This document shows positions 1-5,747 of a DNA stretch of 9,415 nucleotides, piece after piece. The stretch's first letter is position 1; each line of letters begins with the position of its first letter. The stretch lies in assembly GCA_021772555.1 (NCBI GenBank), contig JAJFLT010000413.1, forward strand, positions 1 through 9,415, given 5' to 3'. The stretch is from Opitutales bacterium. Lineage in GTDB: Bacteria > Verrucomicrobiota > Verrucomicrobiia > Opitutales > UBA2987. The translations under genes were made by a program, and so were the position numbers. The notes below the pieces were generated by a model, which saw nothing but the letters and a program-made list of their open reading frames with translations, was not told the DNA's origin and did not search any database.

Positions 1-789
1 GAGAAGTTTAAGTTTTTTCAGACCTTCGGTTATTTGGTGTTTAAGAATTTTTTTACCAAGGACGAATTGCGTTTGATCGAGGGCGAGTTCAAAAGCGAAA
101 TGAAGGCACAGTACGCTCATCGTCCCTTCGATGGTTCCAAACGCCAATGGACGTCCATGATGGACGAAAATACTCCCTTTTACGGTTCGTTGCTTGAGGA
201 TCAGCGGTTCATAAACATCGCCAAGAAACTATACGGTGACGACGTTTTGGGTATAAACACCGACGCGATTCGATACATCGGCGACACCCCCTGGCACCGC
301 GACACCTACACCGTGCACCAGTACGGTGTAAAGTTTGCATTCTACCTGGACCCGGTGGACGTCGATTCCGGGGCTCTTCGCGTGATGCCCGGCACCCATA
401 GGCTGCCCGACGACGCAGAGTTCACTGACGCTGTTAGATCCCACGCGATTGGAGACGTTCCCGCGACGGTGCTCGAGTCGGAACCCGGAGATTTGGTGGC
501 TTTCGACATACGACTCTGGCATAGCTCATTAGGTGGAAGTGTGGGTCGACGGATGTCCACGGTTGTATATTACGCGAATCCGAAAAACGAAGCAGAACTG
601 AAGGCTCTAAAGTATCTCGGAGAAAAAATGCCGGCCAGCAACGCCAGAAAGTTCGATTGCAAACGTAAGTTCCTCTATTCAAAAAACTGGGTTTCCAATC
701 CTCATGACAGTACCAACCGGCTCTGGTGGATCGAACGCCTGCGGGAAGTCGGGTTCCTCAACGTGCCCGGGATGGTTGAGGGAAGCTGA
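1..789 (+). CDS. Phytanoyl-CoA dioxygenase (PhyH) family oxygenase, 5' end outside window
   Basis: This is a non-haem Fe(II)/2-oxoglutarate-dependent oxygenase of the PhyH family, which typically hydroxylates a small organic substrate in the cytoplasm. The frame is open from base 1. The codons before the first possible start (TTG at 34) read FFQTFGYLVFKNFF, the usual N-terminal 'F-x-x-x-G-Y-L-V' of the family, so the true start lies upstream. Numbering from the TTG, the iron triad is visible: H88 and D90 in TPWHRDTY (codons at 295 and 301) and the distal H163 in LWHSS (codon at 520). Arg172 or Arg173 is the probable 2-oxoglutarate carboxylate anchor. GTHRLP at 120-125 is also typical of the family. 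The fold is seen through to the stop. The substrate cannot be told; the family is large and includes phytanoyl-CoA, ectoine and antibiotic-pathway enzymes. Gene A follows on the same strand after 135 bp, so co-transcription is possible but not shown. Confidence 0.9.
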   Translation, partial: EKFKFFQTFGYLVFKNFFTKDELRLIEGEFKSEMKAQYAHRPFDGSKRQWTSMMDENTPFYGSLLEDQRFINIAKKLYGDDVLGINTDAIRYIGDTPWHRDTYTVHQYGVKFAFYLDPVDVDSGALRVMPGTHRLPDDAEFTDAVRSHAIGDVPATVLESEPGDLVAFDIRLWHSSLGGSVGRRMSTVVYYANPKNEAELKALKYLGEKMPASNARKFDCKRKFLYSKNWVSNPHDSTNRLWWIERLREVGFLNVPGMVEGS

Positions 790-924
790 CCTGCGTCACC
801 GATAGTAATTGGTCTGTTTACCGATCCTAAAATGTACGTTTTGATCTTGGGCAGCAGTGATTTGCATTGGATTGATACCAAGAGAATGGGCCTATGTGAA
901 TATCGGCGTTTTTGAGAAAAAAAT

Positions 925-2241
925 ATGATAGAATCAATCGAAGTCAAAGGAAAGCTGCTCCATGAGTGCGCGATGGAGGGTGAGCGGCGCAGCGATGACG
1001 TCTACCCGGCACACGCAAACGGGTGCCAATTGAGTGCCAACCGTTGGATGCTCATATACGCCACGCGGGGTTGGAGGAATACAGACGATGATCGCAGTAT
1101 CATTTATCAGTTGCGGGCCGACCGGCCGGACGGCGAGATTCTCAAAGAGGGTCGGCTCAGACGATCGATCGATGACTGGGACGAAAAGGGAGACGGGAAA
1201 ACGAGTATTCTCCAATTCGGACACCCGGGGGTATTTGGTTTACCCAAGGGAGCAACGATCAAGGGCCAACCCGCGCCACATGCCAATGTCTTCGTTGCCC
1301 GCTGGAGGAGGAATCGCTACGGCTACATCGATCCCAAAACCAGTATCGTCGAGCGTCTGGGGGTGGAGGTTTCTGGGCATCTGGACTTGGAAGAAATACA
1401 ATTTTGCCTCAATAGCGCGGGGGACGACATAGAGATTCTCAGTCCGGTCAAACTATCGCGTGAGCTGGGCTATGAGAAAGGTCCTGAGATTTGTCGCCGT
1501 GGGGCATTTGTCTGGATAAACCAGAATATAACGCAATCCGTTCCCTACAACAACGAGGGGACGGAGTGGGTATGCGTTCACCATTTCCCTGGAGGACGTA
1601 TTGCGGCAGTGAAATACCGTTTCAATCCTGGCTCAGGCCTCTACGAATGGATCGATACCGGCCCTCTCCTGCAGACCGACGGGTGGGAGCACATTGAAAC
1701 GAGCATTGTGCGAGACCGAGACCGTTGGATTATTTGCACCCGCGCAAACTTGATCGCAGAGTTCAGGGGCGCCAACGCCTGGGTAACGTCCGAGGATCCG
1801 TTTGAGACGCTTTCTGAACCGGTCTTTACTCGGAACCGGGTAAACCAAACCCCGTTCACCCTCTACAATTGCCCCGACGGAGAAATTCGCATGTTCACCG
1901 GCGACCCTGAAGCCTCTCCCTACCAAAACGCCCGTAATCCACTATATTCGTGGCGCATCGACCCTGAAACATTTGAAGAGTCCGACAGACATGAGATTTT
2001 CGATAATATCCGCGAAGGGCTCTTTAAGCCTGAATCTACGCCAAAATCGGAGATGTGCAAACTCCTCCCGCATACCGGAGGGCGGGAACAGTTCCTTCTC
2101 TGGCGATGCCGGGTTATGAACCTTGCTCAATCCGGGCCCAAAGGACCTGCGATCACCCAGGAAATGAAGGGTCCACATGGGATCTATCATGCCCGTGTGA
2201 AATATGCTGAAGATCTGCCGGGACAGTGGGATATGGGCTGA
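925..2241 (+). CDS. Propeller-like (sialidase/BNR-type?) protein A, paralogue of the gene at 5748-7091
   Basis: Protein of 438 residues with no signal peptide or membrane segment, so probably cytoplasmic. It consists of recurring short beta-rich blocks ending in aromatic/charged motifs: RWMLIYATRGWR (40-51), DDDRSIIYQ (54-62), PKGATIKG (107-114), EWV (214-216), LYEWIDTGP (239-247), RWIICTR (267-273), AWVTSEDPF (285-293), FTGDPEASPY (324-333) and MCKLLP (377-382). This pattern resembles the blades of a five- or six-bladed beta-propeller such as sialidase-like or GH43/GH130-like proteins. I see no clear Asp-box, so enzymatic function is only inferred. The strictly shared residues with its paralogue (YATRGWR, SIDDWD, GDP-ASPY, RNPLY) are candidates for a functional pocket. 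The ATG at 925 is chosen because its MIESIE start matches the paralogue. The ribosome-binding site is weak (GAG about 10 bases upstream). It may alternatively be a non-catalytic sugar-binding protein. Confidence 0.85.
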   Translation: MIESIEVKGKLLHECAMEGERRSDDVYPAHANGCQLSANRWMLIYATRGWRNTDDDRSIIYQLRADRPDGEILKEGRLRRSIDDWDEKGDGKTSILQFGHPGVFGLPKGATIKGQPAPHANVFVARWRRNRYGYIDPKTSIVERLGVEVSGHLDLEEIQFCLNSAGDDIEILSPVKLSRELGYEKGPEICRRGAFVWINQNITQSVPYNNEGTEWVCVHHFPGGRIAAVKYRFNPGSGLYEWIDTGPLLQTDGWEHIETSIVRDRDRWIICTRANLIAEFRGANAWVTSEDPFETLSEPVFTRNRVNQTPFTLYNCPDGEIRMFTGDPEASPYQNARNPLYSWRIDPETFEESDRHEIFDNIREGLFKPESTPKSEMCKLLPHTGGREQFLLWRCRVMNLAQSGPKGPAITQEMKGPHGIYHARVKYAEDLPGQWDMG

Positions 2242-2615
2242 ACGACTGCACCGCAATAAGCCGACCGATTTTCACTATGGGAGATGAGATTTGTGAAAAT
2301 AAAGTTACCAATCAAAAGCTTACGAGTTTTCAGCCGTGAAAAATCAAGTTTGGCACCATTACTTTAGCGAATTACGGGATTTTGCGATAAGGTTTCACCA
2401 CTATTATTGTATCCATGCGTGGGTTAGGATTGGGGCGTTAATGCCTGAGTTCAAGAATGGAGAGCGCGAAGTGCTCGGAATTTCTTGAAACGATTTGTTA
2501 GCCATGAGACTAGTTTAATTTGTGATCTGATAATTACAAAGTTTCCATCAGATGCCCTTGGATCTTCTAGAAGTAAAAAGGAATTCTTAGTAAATGACTA
2601 ATTCGGATTTTGGTT
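2242..2615. other. AT-richer intergenic stretch containing an attC-like palindrome
   Basis: There is no credible coding region here between the stop of gene A and the stop of the minus-strand acetyltransferase gene. The stretch has lower GC than the flanking genes. Its one structured element is the attC-like palindrome at 2434-2503. The 112 bases between that palindrome and the acetyltransferase stop hold nothing I can name. The left part (2242-2433) shows no clear terminator or promoter. Confidence 0.6.
2434..2503 (-). repeat. attC-like integron recombination site
   Basis: Read on the minus strand, the site opens with GGCTAACAAATCG (2503 downward) and ends with CTTGAACTCAGGCATTA. Nested inverted repeats are present: an 8-bp perfect pair TTCAAGAA (2450-2457) / TTCTTGAA (2482-2489), and an inner pair GAGCGC (2462-2467) / GTGCTC (2471-2476) around a 3-base loop. 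This is the layout of attC sites, with outer R''/R' boxes, inner L''/L' boxes and a variable central hairpin. The motifs closely resemble the well-known aadA-type attC (CTAACAA-TCGTT-CAAG ... AACTCAAGCGTTA, from memory). R'' fits RYYYAAC at 6 of 7 positions. R' is degenerate: the usual G before the TT crossover is A here. The orientation is correct for a cassette carrying the acetyltransferase gene. The identification rests on pattern and structure, not on a model search. Confidence 0.65.
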
Positions 2616-3192
2616 TTATGGTTTCTGTAGCAAGTCTTGCAATTTTTGGCATTCATCCCTTAGCAGAGAAAATATTTCGTCGGAATGAGGAACTCCATTG
2701 TCCATCCAAGCATTTCTGAGTGTACCTTCTCTTTTGTAGCCGCATTTCTCAGCAACTCTTATACTCCCAGCATTATCTGAACGGATCAACAACGTTATAC
2801 GCAGCATGGTTGGATTTGTCTGATATAGATAGGCTGAAAACAGTTGCAAGGCTTCAGTCATATAACCTTTTCCCATATCTTTTTGTTGAAAAATCCGATA
2901 TCCTGCCTCAGGCCCTTTGATATTCGGTGATGTTTTGAAGGAATCCAGTTCACCAATGATGTTTCCTTCTTTGTCAGTGATCAGGAGAAGTTTGTAATCA
3001 TCTTTCCAAAAACCATTCTCACTAAATTTCTTTCGCATATTGCTTTCTGATTGCAGGTTTGCGGGCCAATATGGTGTCATATTGGATAAATCATTGATGA
3101 TCTCAGAATATGCATCCAGATCACTTTCTTTGAACGTTCGTAAAATTATCTTTTTTCCGTGTATCATATTATTTCCAACTTAGTAGTGCTAA
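2442..3192 (-). mobile_element. Putative solitary integron gene cassette (GNAT cargo)
   Basis: Inferred boundaries of a 751-bp cassette on the minus strand. The leading edge would be TTAGCA (3192 downward), preceded by G. The trailing edge is the attC-like site, cut before the TT at 2441-2440. The leading GTTAGC is exactly complementary to GCTAAC in the R'' box at the far end of the cassette, as expected when both derive from one circular attC. The cargo gene starts 25 bases inside the leading edge and reads toward the attC, the normal cassette layout. No integrase gene or second attC is visible, so this would be a lone or relic cassette. Removing it would leave ATG followed by TTAACG as the ancestral junction. 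The call is inference built on one attC-like site. Confidence 0.5.
2616..3167 (-). CDS. GNAT-family N-acetyltransferase (RimJ/RimL-like)
   Basis: A 183-residue acetyl-CoA-dependent acetyltransferase of usual length for the RimJ/RimL-like (Acetyltransf_3) branch. The acetyl-CoA pyrophosphate loop is seen as KDMGKGYMTEAL (96-107), a K-x-x-G-x-G variant. The later motif NAGSIRVAEKCGY (132-144) carries the conserved Asn, Ser and EK-x-GY. The N-terminus (IILRTFKESDLDAY) is the typical 'LR-x-x-x-x-x-D' opening. The ATG at 3167 is preceded by GGAAAT about 7 bases upstream. The acceptor is unknown: a ribosomal protein N-terminus, an amine, or a drug. The gene stands alone on the minus strand and is AT-rich: 23 G/C of 60 in bases 2941-3000, against 40 of 60 in 7801-7860. 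With the attC-like site downstream this suggests acquired cassette cargo. Acetyltransferases are common integron cargo. Confidence 0.9.
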   Translation of the reverse strand: MIHGKKIILRTFKESDLDAYSEIINDLSNMTPYWPANLQSESNMRKKFSENGFWKDDYKLLLITDKEGNIIGELDSFKTSPNIKGPEAGYRIFQQKDMGKGYMTEALQLFSAYLYQTNPTMLRITLLIRSDNAGSIRVAEKCGYKREGTLRNAWMDNGVPHSDEIFSLLRDECQKLQDLLQKP

Positions 3193-3352
3193 CATATTGT
3201 AGGCAGCGTCCACGCAGCCCTTAATTGGGTACGATAAAATTTTTTCGAATTTTTACAAGTGGGTTTGTAATTCTTTGGCGGGGAAGAGGCTGTATCCGTT
3301 TTCAGTAATTAACCACCAATTTTTTAATGATGCGTTGACGTTGCCTAAAATG

Positions 3353-3396
3353 GTACAAAAAATTTAATTAGATGCGTAGATGCATCGTTTTGGTAC
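3353..3396. repeat. Imperfect inverted repeat
   Basis: GTACAAAA at the left end pairs, with one bulged G, with TTTTGGTAC at the right end. Inside it, GATGC (3371-3375) pairs with GCATC (3382-3386). It could fold as a long AT-rich hairpin with an internal loop. Its function is unknown. It lies near the middle-left of the possible element bounded by the 12-bp direct repeat. Confidence 0.35.
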
Positions 3397-3434
3397 ATGT
3401 TGAGTTGCCCAATACAATGAGGTCTGAGCACTTT

Positions 3435-3491
3435 TGCATGGGAGGTTCGGGGGCTATGCTGGGGTGGTGCATGGGAGATATGCCGGCTATG
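3435..3491. repeat. Two-copy direct repeat, 24-bp unit, 33-bp period
   Basis: The units at 3435-3458 and 3468-3491 both begin TGCATGGGAG and both end GGCTATG. They match at 19 of 24 positions. The spacing is 33 bp, a multiple of three, but no credible reading frame uses it. No function is recognised. Confidence 0.45.
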
Positions 3492-3727
3492 AAAAGAGAT
3501 TGAGTTGGCCGGTGTCTTTTTTGGTTTTCTCATTCTGCCGGGTCGGGCGAGATGGTTGACTTGAGCGAGGATTTCGATGGTGTTGTAGGGCTTTTGTGCT
3601 TTGGAGCGACCGACCTTTCCCATTACATGGTTGAAAATCTTCGCAATAATTCACCTTGATCGCAATAGGTCAATAGGGGTAGGACATGAGTTCCGGGTGT
3701 GCGGAGAAGATTGTGTTGCCCTATCAA

Positions 3728-3753
3728 CACGCAGCCCTTCTGACGCCTGCGTG
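3728..3753. promoter_or_regulatory. Hairpin in the SBP gene leader
   Basis: CACGCAG (3728-3734) and CTGCGTG (3747-3753) form a perfect 7-bp inverted repeat around a 12-base loop, ending 26 bases before the SBP start codon. A competing upstream stem, GTGTTG (3713-3718) / CAACAC (3725-3730), shares bases 3728-3730 with it, so the two stems are mutually exclusive. That could act as a regulatory leader or protein-binding site. There is no direct evidence of function, and the shared bases are also part of the 12-bp direct repeat. Confidence 0.25.
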
Positions 3754-3779
3754 CCGTGAGATAGTCGAATGAGAGACCG

Positions 3780-5735
3780 ATGCCCTTTAAAAAACTACCT
3801 GCCCAAAAAGATTTCTGGCCGCGTGCATCGGGCTCCATTGCCCTGTTAGCACTGGCACTTACCGCTTGCCTGCCGTCGGGCGAAAGTGGTCCCGTCGATT
3901 CCGGCCAGAAGGCCCACGACAAGTCGACGGACCAAAGGGTCGAAACCGCATCCACCGCGCCGCCAACCATCGACGCTGAAATTCTCGCCCAGAGGCGATT
4001 CACCGAGGCCCCTGAGCTCGCGGGGCAGGTTCAAGCCGGAGAACTGCCGCCGGTCTCCGAACGGTTACCGGAGTCCCCGCTGATCGTGGTGCCGATCGAA
4101 GAAATTGGCCGTTATGGCGGCACTATACGCCGCGCCCTGTTGAGTGATGTCTCCGGTTCGGGAATGATCCGCAATACGTTGAGCGAAAGCCTGATGGCCT
4201 TCGAGCGCCCCCTACCCCACAGCCAGAATCTCAATCTCGCAGAAAGCTATACCTTCCTCGACGGCGGCAGAAAATTGCGAATCAAACTTCGTAAAGGCGT
4301 CCGATGGTCGGACGGCGTCCCCTTTACGGTCGATGATATCCTCTTTTGGTATGAGGACATACTGAACGATGAAAATGCCCGCCAAGCGCCCTTTTTCCCG
4401 GACCGATGGAGGAGCGATGGGAAGCCGGTGGAGATGGAGAAAGAGGATGACCACACCCTCATTATCTCATCTGACGCCCCCTTGGGAGTCATTCTCAATA
4501 CTCTCTGCCATGATGATATTGCCCTCCCCAAACACGTCCTTGCCCAATACCACCCAAGGTACAATCCGGATTCCGACTACGATCGCCTGCTGCGCTTTAC
4601 GAGAAACAGCCGACTCGCTTACGAACCCGGAATCCCGCGCCTCTCCGCATGGGTGCCGTCCGAATGGGTGTTCGGACAGCGCGCCGTCTACAAGCGCAAC
4701 CCGTATTACTGGAAGGTCGACACGGCGGGCAATCAGCTGCCTTACGCCGATACACTGGAAGTTTCGGTTATCCCGAACTCCAAGGTTATTCTTCTCAAGT
4801 TTCAAAATGGAGAAATCGACATTGCCAGCCACGGGAATTTTAAAAGTGAACTTCCCGCCATGATGGCTAAGGAACGAGATGGCGTTTTCAGGCTAAACAA
4901 GTCAACACCAACCCCTTTTGTCGTGATCTTCCCAAATTGGGACGCACACGAGCCAAAGATTCGCCGCGCCCTCCGTGACCAACGGGTACGCGTCGCGCTC
5001 TCTCATGCCATCAATCGCCCTGAGATCGGTGACATTGTATTTAATGGGCGGCTTATTCCGTCCGGGTTCAGCCTGAGCCCATCCAACCCCTACTACTCGG
5101 AAGAAGCATCGAAGATGTATTCCCAGTACGATCCGGAAAAAGCGCGGATGCTACTCAACGAAGCGGGATATACCGACTCTGACGGAGACGGCTTCCGCGA
5201 ATTCGGAGATGGGTCTCTCTTCCAACTGACGTTGGATGTCTTGGGCTACGGCATGCTGCCCGACCTCAGTGAACTTGTGCTGGAGTATTGGGAAGCCGTC
5301 GGCGTTCGGGTTCATCTCAATATCGGCCTCGAAGAGATTGTCGTCCCGCGCCGTATCAACGGAGAGTTCGTCTTTACCCTTGGGAATGCGCCCGTCGACC
5401 CCCTGAACCAGGCCCACGAGTTCGCGATCACGGGGCCTTATCTTCCGGTTTGGCATCGAAATGCGGTTAAAGAGGGGCCCTCCTGGTTGCATGAAATGAC
5501 CGCGTTGATCAAGAAGGCAAAAATGACGATGGACGCCGATATCCGTCAAAACGATTTGATCAGAGTCCAAAACATCATTGCAGAAAATATTCCCTTTATC
5601 TGCTTTGGCTTCGAAACTCGGGTCTGGGGCAGTAACCGCCGCCTTGGAAACGTTCCCCATCTAGTCAATAGCGAGGACCTCTATCGCGCCGTCAACCGGG
5701 CCGTGCCGCATGAACAGTTATTTATACGACAATGA
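3780..5735 (+). CDS. ABC transporter solute-binding lipoprotein, family 5 (oligopeptide/nickel type)
   Basis: A 651-residue extracytoplasmic solute-binding protein of the SBP_bac_5 family, which captures peptides or other organic solutes for an ABC importer. The lipoprotein signal is clear: basic start (MPFKKL), hydrophobic SIALLALAL, then lipobox LTAC with Cys30 as the lipidated residue. A linker follows, with APELAGQVQAGELPPVSERL before the domain, an N-terminal extension typical of a large-SBP subgroup. The domain then begins at YGGT (112). RKGVRWSDGVPFTVDD (around 172-187) is the family signature. DSDGDGFRE at 466-474 resembles an EF-hand-type calcium loop. Length and both lobes appear complete. 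The ATG at 3780 has GAGAG 4 bases upstream. No permease or ATPase gene is in the window, so the partner must be elsewhere. The ligand cannot be told from sequence. The gene converges on paralogue B, with only 12 bases between the two stops. Confidence 0.92.
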   Translation: MPFKKLPAQKDFWPRASGSIALLALALTACLPSGESGPVDSGQKAHDKSTDQRVETASTAPPTIDAEILAQRRFTEAPELAGQVQAGELPPVSERLPESPLIVVPIEEIGRYGGTIRRALLSDVSGSGMIRNTLSESLMAFERPLPHSQNLNLAESYTFLDGGRKLRIKLRKGVRWSDGVPFTVDDILFWYEDILNDENARQAPFFPDRWRSDGKPVEMEKEDDHTLIISSDAPLGVILNTLCHDDIALPKHVLAQYHPRYNPDSDYDRLLRFTRNSRLAYEPGIPRLSAWVPSEWVFGQRAVYKRNPYYWKVDTAGNQLPYADTLEVSVIPNSKVILLKFQNGEIDIASHGNFKSELPAMMAKERDGVFRLNKSTPTPFVVIFPNWDAHEPKIRRALRDQRVRVALSHAINRPEIGDIVFNGRLIPSGFSLSPSNPYYSEEASKMYSQYDPEKARMLLNEAGYTDSDGDGFREFGDGSLFQLTLDVLGYGMLPDLSELVLEYWEAVGVRVHLNIGLEEIVVPRRINGEFVFTLGNAPVDPLNQAHEFAITGPYLPVWHRNAVKEGPSWLHEMTALIKKAKMTMDADIRQNDLIRVQNIIAENIPFICFGFETRVWGSNRRLGNVPHLVNSEDLYRAVNRAVPHEQLFIRQ

Positions 5736-5747
5736 ATCGGGGAAGTC

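Larger units (their letters stand above)
3211..3739. repeat. 12-bp direct repeat bounding a possible non-autonomous element
   Basis: CACGCAGCCCTT occurs exactly at 3211-3222 and 3728-3739. If the last two bases are counted as element rather than repeat, the enclosed sequence would run 3221-3727 (507 bp). It would begin TTAATTGGGTA and end with the reverse complement of TTGATAGGGCA. These termini match at 8 of the first 11 positions and 14 of 26 overall by hand count. A 10-12-bp duplication is within the range made by some IS families, for example IS4-like ones. There is no transposase inside, so this could only be a MITE-like or decayed element. It may also be chance. Confidence 0.3.
3193..3779. 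other. Non-coding, repeat-bearing stretch upstream of the SBP gene
   Basis: About 590 bases without a convincing gene. The longest frame (minus strand, 3345-3623) has a low-complexity, basic, His/Pro-rich product with no family resemblance, and it covers a short repeat. The stretch holds a 12-bp direct repeat at its ends, an imperfect hairpin, a two-copy 33-bp-period repeat and a hairpin just before the SBP gene, each listed separately. The promoter of the SBP gene should lie in its right part, but I cannot point to clear -35/-10 boxes. Confidence 0.6.

Noticed and set aside
3202..3219. Near-palindrome GGC-A-GCGT-CC-ACGC-A-GCC, considered as a second attC on the leading side of the cassette
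   Set aside because: It has only a 2-base loop, and no R''-type box pairs with the GTTAGC at the cassette edge, so it does not have the attC layout.
3345..3623. 92-codon minus-strand open frame in the intergenic stretch
   Set aside because: Its product is low-complexity, basic and His/Pro-rich, it has no recognisable family, and it spans a short direct repeat. It looks like chance or a decayed remnant.
3193..3779. CRISPR array or tRNA gene in the gene-free stretch
   Set aside because: No repeat occurs more than twice and no cloverleaf with a T-loop motif was found.
3623..4003. 126-codon minus-strand open frame overlapping the SBP start
   Set aside because: It is the antisense of the SBP lipoprotein signal and linker, which have strong independent support.
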